From DAOMOP01 sp035444405 (GTDB taxonomy: Bacteria > Pseudomonadota > Gammaproteobacteria > Burkholderiales > Rhodocyclaceae), in contig DAOMOP010000009.1 of assembly GCA_035444405.1 (NCBI GenBank), positions 1 through 49,516 on the forward strand: a stretch of 49,516 bases of DNA, written 5' to 3'. The position numbers and the translations under genes are program-made. This document shows positions 8,336 to 14,982 of this stretch, piece after piece. A model generated the notes under the pieces. It had not been told where the DNA came from. It was given only the letters and a program-made list of their open reading frames with translations, and did not search any database. How positions within the stretch are numbered: position 1 is the first letter of the stretch; each line of letters starts with the position of its first letter.

Positions 8336-8844
8336 GGTTTTTTTTTGCGTGCGATGGCGCGTTCGATGCTGCGCGGATGAACCGAGATACCCAACGTGGA
8401 TTGGATCTCTTGCGCCAGCAAGCGTGCGTGAATGGACCCGTCGCCTTGCAAACGCTGCTCGATCAAAGCCATGACCTCGGTGGTGAGTTTGTGCGCTCCC
8501 TTGGGGCCCCGCTGCTTGGGCAGCAGGCCGGCCAGCCCCTCGCGGGCGAACGCGGCTTCGGCCTGATAGAAGGTCGGCCGCGACATGCCAAACAAGTTGG
8601 CCGCTTCGGCCTTGGACGCACCGCCGACCTGAACGTGCCGCAGCATCTCGTACTTGGTCTGAATCAGATCGTGAGGATCGAAAAACCCGCCGGACTGGAA
8701 CCAAGGCGCCCGAACCTGTTGCGGGTTGGGGTTGAGCATGCCGGCGATGCGCAGACGTTCGCGCTTGGAATCGGGTTTGGGCACGGCCAGGATCTCCGCG
8801 GGCGATGTGTAATTTAAAATACGCCGCACTCGCAAGACTTTCAA
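8332..8844 (-). CDS. Helix-turn-helix protein of the serine-recombinase element
   Basis: Up to 170 aa, with an apparent TTG start at 8844. The conserved part begins around SPAEILAVPKPD, and MLNPNPQQVRAPWF is an internal ATG alternative. A helix-turn-helix is evident in ASKAEAANLFGMSRPTFYQAEAAFAREGLAGL, followed by PKQRGPKGAHKLT and a second HTH-like region (HARLLAQEIQSTLGISVHPRSIERAI), resembling the DNA-binding front of IS630/Tc1-type transposases without a catalytic domain. It ends K-K-K-P-stop within an A9 run. The first codons come from the MITE-like insert at 8808-8970, which has separated the gene from its original start and ribosome-binding site, so expression may be reduced. The likely role is site recognition or directionality control for the recombinase (inference). 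Confidence 0.75.
   Translation of the reverse strand: MKVLRVRRILNYTSPAEILAVPKPDSKRERLRIAGMLNPNPQQVRAPWFQSGGFFDPHDLIQTKYEMLRHVQVGGASKAEAANLFGMSRPTFYQAEAAFAREGLAGLLPKQRGPKGAHKLTTEVMALIEQRLQGDGSIHARLLAQEIQSTLGISVHPRSIERAIARKKKP
8338..8346 (-). other. A9 slippery run at the end of the HTH gene
   Basis: Nine T on the plus strand read as AAA AAA AAA on the coding strand, directly before CCG TAG. A -1 slip joins the HTH frame to the following open frame without a stop. Poly-A runs of this length are known slip sites in transposase genes of several IS families; here slippage is inferred, not shown. Confidence 0.5.
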
Positions 8845-8970
8845 GGCAATTAAATCGACATATGCTACCGAAAGCCTTTATTGGAAGCCAATCAGGCGGA
8901 GATTCAGCCATAAATTCAATCCAACGTGCGGCAAATAAAGCCTTACACATGCGGCGTAATTTAGTTGACA
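8808..8970. mobile_element. MITE-like AT-rich insert, 163 bp
   Basis: The ends TGTAATTTAAAATACGCC (8808-8825) and GGCGTAATTTAGTTGACA (8953-8970) are parts of a 22-bp imperfect inverted repeat, 17 of 22 matching, starting TGT and ending ACA. The interior is markedly AT-richer than its surroundings. It lies at the boundary between the DUF5372 gene (whose last codons and stop, V-N-stop, are made from insert sequence) and the HTH gene (whose first codons are made from the other end). No target duplication could be recognised. A 57-codon open frame running through it has no domain, and I treat it as incidental. Confidence 0.5.
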
Positions 8971-9230
8971 TCTCCACCTCCCGGCAACGCGTCGATCAGC
9001 GCGCACAATCGAAGGAGGTCGTCGGTACGAAACCAGGAGCGCCCATCTGACGCCTGGGCAAACAGATCCTGTTCGGGCACATCGGTCCACGACGCCAACA
9101 CCGAGCGCAGGCGCCCCTTGGCATCGAAATACATCACCCGATCCTCTCCCCAGTTCTGCCGCCGCGTCGTCAGGACGAAGCGCATTCCACGCTGGGGATG
9201 AAAGGGATGGGTGATCTCGAACGTCGTGAC
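8961..9230 (-). CDS. DUF5372-family protein of the serine-recombinase element
   Basis: About 89 aa, matching what I know of DUF5372 proteins: FEITHPFHPQRG at the front, then RRQNWGEDRVMYFD, LRSVLASWTDVPEQD, and DLLRLCALIDALPGG at the end. The family occurs beside serine recombinases in such elements; its function is unknown. At the expected start the codon is GTC (9228-9230), which is not a normal start. No ATG, GTG or TTG is found in frame between there and the right junction, and the first ATG is internal at 9185 (74 aa). The gene is therefore either translated poorly, started internally or damaged. The C-terminus is also altered by the MITE-like insert. It is first in the minus-strand gene row of the element. 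Confidence 0.7.
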   Translation of the reverse strand, partial: VTTFEITHPFHPQRGMRFVLTTRRQNWGEDRVMYFDAKGRLRSVLASWTDVPEQDLFAQASDGRSWFRTDDLLRLCALIDALPGGGDVN

Positions 9231-9280
9231 TACAGTTGCACTACTGTCCGCACCACAGACAGTTGCTGACTTGCAAGAAG

Positions 9281-10090
9281 GGGCGGGTCGAACGGGCGAT
9301 CCGCTACATCCGCGACGCCTTCTTCGCCGGACGCCAGTTTGCCGACCTGGGCGATCTGAACGCCCAGGCCGCGGCATGGGTCGCCGGCCCGGCGGGCGAG
9401 CGGCGCTGCCCGGAAGATGCATCGATGACCGTCGATGAGGCCTTCGGCGCCGAGCAGGCGCACCTGCTCGCGTTGCCCGAGACGCCGTTTCCGACCGACG
9501 AGCTCAAGCCGGTCTCGGCCGGCAAGACGCCCTACGTGCGCTTCGATCTGAACGACTATTCGATCCCGCACACGCATGTGCGCCGGCCGCTGGCCGTCGT
9601 CGCCGACGAGCGCGAGGTGCGCGTGCTCGACGGCCAGACGGTGATCGCCACCCATGCGCGCAGCTACGGTCGCGGTGAGCAGGTCGAAGCGCCCGAGCAC
9701 CTCGCGGCGCTGGTGGCACACAAGCACGCGGGGAGCGCGCATCGGGCGACCGATCGGCTCGCGCAGGCGGTGCCGGCCAGCAGCGAGCTGCTGCGTCAAG
9801 CGGCCGCGCGCGGCGAGCCGCTCTCCCGCACCGCGCGCGCACTGACCGAGCTCTTCGAGCGCTACGGCCGCGCCGAACTCGAGGCGGCCATCGCCGAGGC
9901 GCTCAGTCGGGGCGTGCCGCACGTCAATGCGGTGCGCCTCGCGCTCGAGCGCCGGCGCGAGGCGCGCGCGCTGCCCCCGCCGGTGGGGATCAGTTTGCCC
10001 GAGCACCTCAAGCGTCGTGACGTCGCGGTGCGGGCGCACCGGCTGGACGGTTACGACCGGCTGCTGGAGGCGTGCGATGACGACGACTGA
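9281..10090 (+). pseudogene. istA: IS21-family transposase IstA, C-terminal part
   Basis: Continuation of the split istA: it resumes with G-R-V-E-R-A-I-R-Y-I-R, where Glu is the third catalytic residue of the DDE triad. The C-terminal region typical of IstA follows (DLNAQAAAWV, YVRFDLNDYSIPHTHVRRPL, VRVLDGQTVIATHARSYGRG). The frame is intact to TGA at 10088-10090 and overlaps istB by 14 bases. An upstream Met in the same frame (9236) belongs to the inserted element and is not a real start of istA. Confidence 0.93.
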
Positions 10091-10838
10091 CCCGCTGCTG
10101 GCGCGCGCCAAGGCCTTGCAGCTGCACGGGCTCGTCACCCACTGGTCCGAATGCGGCCAGGCGCCCTGGCTCGAGCCCCTGCTCGACTGGGAGGAGGCCG
10201 AGCGTGCCCGCCGCTCGCTCGAGCGGCGGCTGCGGTGCGCGCACATCGGCCGCTTCAAGCCGCTGGCCGATTTAGACTGGCGCTGGCCGGCCCAGTGCGA
10301 TCAGGCGGCCATCGCCGAGTTGATGACGCTCGAGTTCCTGCGCACCGCCACCAATGCGATCCTGGTCGGCCCGTCCGGGCTGGGCAAGACCACCATCGCG
10401 CAGAACATCGCCCATCAGGCGGTGCTGCGCGGCCATTCGGTGCTCTTCACCACCGCCGGGCAGTTGCTCGGCGAGCTCGCCGCGCTCGATTCCGATTCGG
10501 CGCTGCGCCGCCGGCTGCGCCACTATGCAGCGCCCGCGCTGTTGGTCGTCGACGAGGTCGGCTACCTCTCGTATTCGAACCGCCATGCCGATCTGCTCTT
10601 CGAGCTCGTGAGCCGCCGCCACGAGAAAAAGAGCACGCTGATTACGACCAACAAGTCGTTTGCAGAATGGTCCGACGTCTTTCCCAATGCCGCCTGCGTG
10701 GTCGCGCTCATCGACCGCCTCGTCCATCACGCCGAGATCATCGCAATTCACGGCGAGTCCTATCGGCACAAGGAGGCTCAGGAGCGCGCCCTCGCCAATG
10801 CCAAGAAACGGAAGTCGCCGAGGAGTCCAACAACATGA
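10077..10838 (+). CDS. istB: IS21-family helper ATPase IstB
   Basis: A 253-aa AAA+ ATPase that assists IstA in target selection and strand transfer. The Walker A motif is GPSGLGKTT and Walker B is LLVVDEVGYL; the sensor region LITTNKSFAEW and the arginine-finger area (LIDRLVHHAEII) are conserved. The N-terminal helix bundle starts TTTDPLLARAKALQLHGL. The start ATG at 10077 sits inside the istA end and the stop overlaps the next gene in an ATGA, so the IS genes are translationally coupled. Length and motifs are normal, so IstB itself looks functional although its partner IstA is broken. Confidence 0.96.
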   Translation: MTTTDPLLARAKALQLHGLVTHWSECGQAPWLEPLLDWEEAERARRSLERRLRCAHIGRFKPLADLDWRWPAQCDQAAIAELMTLEFLRTATNAILVGPSGLGKTTIAQNIAHQAVLRGHSVLFTTAGQLLGELAALDSDSALRRRLRHYAAPALLVVDEVGYLSYSNRHADLLFELVSRRHEKKSTLITTNKSFAEWSDVFPNAACVVALIDRLVHHAEIIAIHGESYRHKEAQERALANAKKRKSPRSPTT

Positions 10839-11047
10839 AGACCTGGCACCCGCCCTCCGGGCTCACCCACGGCCTCGAAATGCTGATCGATCCGAACTGG
10901 TCGCCCGAGCAGGCCGTCGCGGTCATCGAGCTGCTCGACGATCTGCGTAGCCGCATCTGGTCTCGCTATGAGCTGGTCCTGCTCGAGTACTACCGCGAGC
11001 AGCGCATCAACCGCACCGACCTCGACAGCACCGATCCCCCGTTCTGA
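10835..11047 (+). CDS. Small IS21-associated tail protein
   Basis: A 70-aa acidic protein beginning MKTWHPPSGLTHGLEMLIDP, followed by a helix SPEQAVAVIELLDDLRSRIW and a C-terminal YREQRINRTDLDS. It overlaps istB by four bases (ATGA). Short genes with this kind of sequence follow istB in a subgroup of IS21 elements; function unknown. No signal peptide or membrane segment is seen. Its tight coupling with istB suggests a role in transposition, but this is inference. Confidence 0.7.
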   Translation: MKTWHPPSGLTHGLEMLIDPNWSPEQAVAVIELLDDLRSRIWSRYELVLLEYYREQRINRTDLDSTDPPF

Positions 11048-11069
11048 CCGGCCGCCGTGCCCACGACCC

Positions 11070-11098
11070 AACAGGGGCCGATCCATTCGGCCCCTGTT
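11070..11098 (+). terminator. Hairpin after the IS21 genes, terminator-like
   Basis: AACAGGGGCCGA (11070-11081) pairs perfectly with TCGGCCCCTGTT (11087-11098) across a 5-base loop, 23 bases after the last IS21 gene. No T-run follows, so termination may be incomplete or bidirectional. Confidence 0.6.
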
Positions 11099-11648
11099 GC
11101 GTTCACTGCGGCAAGCTCGTGCGCCGCCAACTTTCGCCGCCATATTTCGACGGAATTACACAGCCGCTAACAACGCGGACGAGCGTCGAGCAAACCTCTA
11201 CCAATCGCGTGCCTGGCGATCAAGAAAGCTGCTTTTTCAACGTCGAACCGAGCTGCGGGCCAACAACCGACATCGTCGAGTGGCCAGCTCCTGATCGGTT
11301 ACCTGCGATTCGATCTCGGAATTTTTCGAGCCGGTGGATGACCGGCCCTGGCCGAAGGCAGGCCGTCGCGAGCGAGCGATCCTTCATGTATCGGATCCGC
11401 CCACCAGCATGCCTATCGACCCAGTTCGCACGACCAGACGACACTGCATTATGCTGCGGGTTCATTCACTCCCCGCCCTCCCCCGCAACGCCTCACACAA
11501 CCTCCCCGGCCCCAGCAGTATCGACTTGATCTCCGCCCGAATCTGCGCCCACTCCCTTAATCGAGCTTGGCCCCTTTCGATCGCGCAGGAGACTCCCTGC
11601 GGGTCTTCGGGCCTGGGGACGACATGACGCGACGACCCCGATCACCCC
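11099..11648. other. Gene-free stretch with IS21 right end and possible gene remnant
   Basis: Bases up to about 11160 are the IS21 right end (repeats GCCGCCAACTTTCGCCGCC and related). Beyond that I find no gene. On the minus strand at about 11466-11570 a frame ending GPGRLCEALRGRAGSE-stop has the G-rich codon use of local gene ends and may be the 3' scrap of a lost gene, family unknown. One copy of a short dispersed repeat lies at 11552-11580. Confidence 0.4.
11552..11580 (+). repeat. Short dispersed repeat, copy C
   Basis: CTCCCTTAATCGAGC then TTGGCCCCTTTCGA; it resembles two copies at 14983-15012 and 15034-15063 in the same orientation, sharing (C)TTRATCGA followed by GGCCCCTTT. Confidence 0.4.
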
Positions 11649-12281
11649 TCACAGCGGAGCCCGCCGCACGGTCGCGAGCAGCGCCGCGGCGCCGGCAAAC
11701 AGCGCCGCGAAGCTGCGGTTCATCACACGCTGCTGGCGCGGCGTGCGCAGCAGGCGCAGGACGCGTGCCGCCAGCGCGGTGTAGCCCGCCATCACCACGA
11801 GATCGACGACGATCATCGTCGTGCCCATCAGCAAATACTGCTCGAACAGCGGCTGGTGCGGATCGATGAACTGCGGCAGCACGGCGAGCATGAAGATCAC
11901 CGCCTTCGGATTGCTGGCATTCACCAGGAAACCGCGCAGCATCAACGCAAGCCGCCGCCTGCCGGGGTTCGGCCCCGCCTTTTCGGCCACGGCAGCCGGA
12001 ACGGCCTGCCATTGGCGCAGCGCCAGCCAGCCGAGGTAGGCGACACCGAACCACTTGATCAGGCTGAAGGCGAACGCCGACGTCGCGAGGACCGCGCCGA
12101 CGCCTGCGGCGACGATGGCGATCTGCAAAGCCAGCCCGAACTGCAGGCCGATTGCAGTCCAGTAACCGCGCCAGAATCCATCCTGCAGCCCGCTCGACAT
12201 CGACGCGATCGCCCCCGCACCGGGCGAAAGACTGATCAGCCAGCAGGCCACGAAGAACGCGAACCAGGTTTCGAGTGCCAT
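11649..12281 (-). CDS. LysE/RhtB-family amino acid exporter, copy 1
   Basis: A 210-aa inner-membrane exporter with about six hydrophobic helices. Family hallmarks are the N-terminal LISLSPGAGAIASMSSGL, the SLIKWFGVAYLGWLALRQW segment, and GFLVNASNPKAVIFMLAVLPQF, which is the conserved NPK motif of LysE exporters. These proteins export amino acids or analogues such as threonine, homoserine or lysine by proton exchange; the substrate here is unknown. The start is chosen at MALETWF because the paralogue at 28918-29550 begins identically. The two copies are about 85% identical over their full length, and similarity continues weakly upstream, which points to duplication within the genome rather than separate acquisition. 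Confidence 0.9.
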   Translation of the reverse strand: MALETWFAFFVACWLISLSPGAGAIASMSSGLQDGFWRGYWTAIGLQFGLALQIAIVAAGVGAVLATSAFAFSLIKWFGVAYLGWLALRQWQAVPAAVAEKAGPNPGRRRLALMLRGFLVNASNPKAVIFMLAVLPQFIDPHQPLFEQYLLMGTTMIVVDLVVMAGYTALAARVLRLLRTPRQQRVMNRSFAALFAGAAALLATVRRAPL

Positions 12282-12473
12282 ACCGGACTCCGATGGAAAC
12301 CTGCCGAGTCTACGCATCTCGAAGCGTTGCGTACAGTTACGGGCGAGCTCGCAGCGCATACGCGCTCAAGACGACCAGTTCCCCCAAAGGACATCCCCAC
12401 TGCTGCTCGCCGAATCCTGTCTCAGGGCGACTGCAGGAGCTGAGGCCTGATCGTGTGGATGTGCCCTGGCATT

Positions 12474-12502
12474 TCAGCCATGATATGCTCAATCATGGCT
12501 GA
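12474..12502. promoter_or_regulatory. Perfect inverted repeat over the toxin start codon (putative operator)
   Basis: TCAGCCATGAT (12474-12484) and ATCATGGCTGA (12492-12502) are exact reverse complements separated by seven bases. The right arm contains the tumE start codon (12495-12497). A DNA-binding antitoxin is encoded by the second gene, so this is a good candidate for autoregulation; alternatively, the RNA hairpin could limit translation of the toxin. Confidence 0.6.
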
Positions 12503-12794
12503 TCTTAAAGTCATCGATGAAGCCCACAAGATTTCCGACAAACGCGGAAACGGGAAACTGCGCCGGGAGGTGTGGATTGATGAGGTCACACGGCAGGTCA
12601 CCCGGTACAACCTGGCCTACATCAACCATAAGCTCTACGCTGGCGACAACGGGCGTGTCGTGGGCTACGACAATGCCCATGATGGGCACCATCGGCACTA
12701 CTTCGGGGTGGTTGAACCTATCGAATTCGTAAGTTTCGAAGACGTTGAAGAGCGTTTTGAGCAAGACTGGCTTGCCCTGAAGGACTGCAAATGA
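12495..12794 (+). CDS. tumE: TumE-like toxin (DUF6516 family)
   Basis: A 99-aa protein beginning MADLKVIDEAHKISD. It has the compact pattern of DUF6516/TumE toxins: a beta-rich core LRREVWIDEVTRQVTRYNLAYINHKL, then GYDNAHDGHHRHYFG with a His-rich loop, then VEPIEFVSFEDVEERFEQDW. The Asp/His cluster DNAHDGHHRHY resembles an active-site loop, which is inference. A partner HTH gene follows with a four-base ATGA overlap, the order toxin-antitoxin known for TumE/TumA pairs. An in-frame ATG five codons upstream (12480) is possible, but both lie within the inverted repeat described separately. GC is lower than that of the flanking core genes. Confidence 0.8.
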   Translation: MADLKVIDEAHKISDKRGNGKLRREVWIDEVTRQVTRYNLAYINHKLYAGDNGRVVGYDNAHDGHHRHYFGVVEPIEFVSFEDVEERFEQDWLALKDCK

Positions 12795-13165
12795 CCAAGC
12801 TGATCGTCAAGACCGGAACGGAAGAAGACTTTTTCAAACGCGGTCGCCAGTTGGCAAGGGCAGCAGATCGCGGAGAACGACTCCCTGACGAGCGCATCAT
12901 CAGCTTTGAAGATCCCGCTGATGTGATGAAGCTCATCACGGCGGCTCGCCTGGCGCTGTTTCGTTCCGTGAAGGAGATGCCGGGTTCGATCACCGAAATC
13001 TCGGAGCGGCTGCATCGCGATCGCAGCGCTGTCAAACGGGATGTGGACGAACTGGAACGCGCCGGCCTGGTGACGGTTGCCGAGAAGGTGCTACCTGGCC
13101 ACGGACGCATGAAGGAAGTGCGAGCCACAGCCCACCGCATTAGCCTCCAAGCGGAGATCGCCTGA
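12791..13165 (+). CDS. tumA: TumA-like HTH antitoxin/repressor
   Basis: A 124-aa protein with a winged helix-turn-helix near residues 68-105 (SITEISERLHRDRSAVKRDVDELERAGLV), similar to MarR/ArsR-like DNA readers and to the antitoxin member of TumE/TumA pairs. The N-terminal part (EEDFFKRGRQLARAADRGE) is helical and probably contacts the toxin. It overlaps the toxin gene by ATGA, so the two are co-translated. The inverted repeat at 12474-12502 is a likely binding site. The next gene starts 90 bases downstream, after a strong terminator, so the pair forms its own transcription unit. Confidence 0.8.
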   Translation: MTKLIVKTGTEEDFFKRGRQLARAADRGERLPDERIISFEDPADVMKLITAARLALFRSVKEMPGSITEISERLHRDRSAVKRDVDELERAGLVTVAEKVLPGHGRMKEVRATAHRISLQAEIA

Positions 13166-13204
13166 CCTGACCGGGCAGCCCCTCTTGCCCGGTCAGGTTT
13201 TCCT
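13166..13204 (+). terminator. Intrinsic terminator of the toxin-antitoxin operon
   Basis: CCTGACCGGGCA (13166-13177) and TGCCCGGTCAGG (13186-13197) form a perfect 12-bp stem with an 8-base loop, followed by TTTTCC. It begins one base after the tumA stop codon. Confidence 0.85.
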
Positions 13205-13255
13205 CTATCCAGGTATCCAGCTACGCGACCCCTGCTCCGCGGTAAGAAACGCACA

Positions 13256-14623
13256 ATGAAACCGGAATTCAAGATCCTCTCGCCGACGGCGATCCTCGGC
13301 TATGGCTTTCCCGTGGAGAGCTTTCTGCGTGGCATGGCCGAGAAGCCCGACCTGATCGCGGTCGACGCCGGCTCGACCGACCCCGGTCCGTACTACCTGG
13401 GTGCCGGCAAGTCATTTACCGATCGCGCCGGCGTCAAGCGCGACCTGCGCTACATGCTCTCCGCCGGCGTCAGGGCCGCCATTCCGGTGGTGATCGGCAC
13501 CGCCGGCGGTTCGGGCGCGGCGCCCCACCTGGAATGGTGCCGGCAGATCGTGCTCGAGATCGCGCGCGAAGAAGGGCTCAGCTTCCAGATGGCGGTGATT
13601 CCCACCGACGTCGACCGGGAGACCCTCCACGAGGCGCTTGATGAAGGACGCATCGAGGCGCTCGACCTCGTGCCGCCGCTGACCCATCATGCGATCGACG
13701 CGAGCCCCCACATCGTTGCCCAGATCGGCGTCGAGCCCTTCATGCGCGCACTGGCCGCCGGCGCACAGGTGGTCCTGGCCGGACGCGCCTATGACCCGGC
13801 ATGCTTCGCCGCTTTGCCCATCCTGCGCGGCTACGACCCCGGCCTCGCCCTGCACTGCGGCAAGATCCTCGAGTGCGCGGCGATCGCTGCGAGCCCCGGC
13901 TCCGGCTCCGACTGCGCACTGGGCGTCCTGCGCGAAGATTCGTTCATCCTCAAGGCGCTCTCGGCCGAGCGCCAGTTCACCGCCGAATCGGCGGCCGCCC
14001 ACACGCTGTACGAAAAGTCCGACCCCTACTTCCTGCCCGGCCCCGGCGGCGTGCTCGATCTCACCGGCTGCCGGTTCATCGAGCAACCGGACGGCACGGT
14101 CGAGGTGCGCGGCTCGAAGCACGTTCCCCGCCCCTACCAGGTCAAGCTCGAAGGTGCCCGACCGGTCGGATTCCGCACGCTGGCGATCGCCGGCACCCGC
14201 GATCCGATCATGATCGGATCGATCGATTCGATCATCGAAGCGGTGCAGGCGCGTGTCGCCGGAATCCTCGGCGAGGGAAGTCCGGCACGCGTCTTTTTCC
14301 ACCTGTACGGCAAGAATGGGGTGATGGGGCATCTCGAGCCGGCGAAGGAGGCGCGCGCCCATGAGCTCGGAATCGTCATCGAAGTCGTCGCCGAGACGCA
14401 GGAGCAGGCCGACACCGTCTGCTCGCTGACGCGCTCGACGCTGCTTCACTACGGCTATCCGGGACGCGTCGCCACGGCCGGCAACCTCGCGTTCCCGTTT
14501 TCGCCGTCCGACGTACGCGCCGGCACGGTCTATGAATTCTCGATTTATCACCTGCTGGCCATCGACGAGGCGACGATGTTTCCCTTTCGGATGGAGTCGA
14601 TCGGAGAGGAGCTCCCGCAATGA
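13256..14623 (+). CDS. AtuA-family (DUF1446-like) protein
   Basis: A 455-aa cytoplasmic protein with features of the acyclic terpene utilisation AtuA/DUF1446 family: the N-terminal AVDAGSTDPGPYYLG, the glycine-rich VVIGTAGGSGAAPHL, HHAIDASPHIVAQIGVEPFMRAL, VVLAGRAYDPACFAALP, and HCGKILECAAIAASPGSGSD. The exact reaction is unknown; family members occur in terpenoid and acyl-CoA catabolism operons. Its stop codon overlaps the start of the DUF4387 gene (ATGA), a well-conserved pairing. A TumA terminator lies upstream, so the promoter is within 13205-13255. A solitary pair without the acyl-CoA carboxylase or hydratase genes of atu clusters suggests a different substrate, and proximity to a liv-type transporter may be relevant. 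Confidence 0.85.
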   Translation: MKPEFKILSPTAILGYGFPVESFLRGMAEKPDLIAVDAGSTDPGPYYLGAGKSFTDRAGVKRDLRYMLSAGVRAAIPVVIGTAGGSGAAPHLEWCRQIVLEIAREEGLSFQMAVIPTDVDRETLHEALDEGRIEALDLVPPLTHHAIDASPHIVAQIGVEPFMRALAAGAQVVLAGRAYDPACFAALPILRGYDPGLALHCGKILECAAIAASPGSGSDCALGVLREDSFILKALSAERQFTAESAAAHTLYEKSDPYFLPGPGGVLDLTGCRFIEQPDGTVEVRGSKHVPRPYQVKLEGARPVGFRTLAIAGTRDPIMIGSIDSIIEAVQARVAGILGEGSPARVFFHLYGKNGVMGHLEPAKEARAHELGIVIEVVAETQEQADTVCSLTRSTLLHYGYPGRVATAGNLAFPFSPSDVRAGTVYEFSIYHLLAIDEATMFPFRMESIGEELPQ

Positions 14624-14934
14624 AGAAGATGCTCGACCTCGCGCGCGTCGTCCGCTCCAAGAACTCCGGGCCCTACGAGCTGGTGCTCGACGTCATCCTC
14701 AAGGACGACCAAAGCTTCGAAGCGCTGCGCGAAAGCGGCCAGTTCTCGCCACAGCGTATTGCGTCCGCCTATGGCGTACCGGTGACCGATATTCGACGCA
14801 TTGTCTGGTTCCAGCCGGCCAATGCTGTCAAGGTCGTCATGCCGCGCCACATCGTGTCCGGATCACCGGGTGATTCCGACGTCTACGGGGCCCAGCAGCA
14901 CGCACCGCTGCTCGACCTGGAATTCGACCTGTAG
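14620..14934 (+). CDS. DUF4387-family protein, partner of AtuA-like protein
   Basis: A 104-aa protein starting MKKMLDLARVVRSKNSGPYELVLDVIL, the conserved front of DUF4387. It continues with a helix (PQRIASAYGVPVTDIRRIVWF) and ends DVYGAQQHAPLLDLEF, also typical. In larger homologues this domain is fused to the C-terminus of AtuA/DUF1446 proteins, so the two likely act as subunits of one enzyme. The four-base overlap with the upstream gene supports 1:1 synthesis. Catalytic chemistry is not established. Confidence 0.85.
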   Translation: MKKMLDLARVVRSKNSGPYELVLDVILKDDQSFEALRESGQFSPQRIASAYGVPVTDIRRIVWFQPANAVKVVMPRHIVSGSPGDSDVYGAQQHAPLLDLEFDL

Positions 14935-14982
14935 CGGGTCGCACCGAAACAAGGAGGGCACACCGTGATCGTCATGCACGCG

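Larger units (their letters stand above)
5966..9281. mobile_element. Serine-recombinase mobile element (3.31 kb) integrated in istA
   Basis: Both junctions share the hexamer AGAAGG (5966-5971 and 9276-9281), as expected for the crossover core of a serine recombinase, which creates a short identical overlap and no terminal inverted repeats. The element carries, all on the minus strand, a DUF5372 gene, an HTH gene, a small ORF and a large serine recombinase whose stop codon lies only about 9 bases from the left junction. Excision through the hexamer restores one 499-codon istA reading frame without loss or gain of bases. A MITE-like 163-bp insert sits between the first two genes. I know of no published name for this gene set. 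Confidence 0.85.
4507..11160. mobile_element. IS21-family element, four genes, interrupted by a serine-recombinase element
   Basis: It contains, in order, a Cys-rich accessory gene, istA (split), istB and a small tail gene, overlapping each other as in one operon. The limits are approximate. The left end is placed at TG in GTGACCCGCCCAAATTG (about 4507) and the right end near TTACACA (about 11160). Both ends carry degenerate repeats of the type (C)AAATT..GGCGGCG, as expected for the multiple terminal repeats of IS21 elements. No target duplication could be confirmed. Subtracting the 3.31-kb insert gives about 3.3 kb, a plausible size for a four-gene IS21 relative. Confidence 0.7.

Noticed and set aside
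8807..8970. Integron attC-like site
   Set aside because: The ends do not fit the RYYYAAC and GTTRRRY cores and no integron integrase is near; a MITE-like insert fits better.
8054..8977. One 307-aa protein running from the DUF5372 end to the recombinase start
   Set aside because: It crosses the MITE-like insert and then the HTH gene in another frame. Only its last 93 codons look protein-like, and these I call separately.
11119..11627. Open frames in the stretch after the IS21 element
   Set aside because: Overlapping short frames with composition typical of non-coding DNA. Only a possible minus-strand gene end is mentioned, in the region note.
12480..12500. CRISPR-like or other array around short palindromes
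   Set aside because: There is only one inverted repeat and no regular spacers. No CRISPR array or cas gene was found anywhere in the window.
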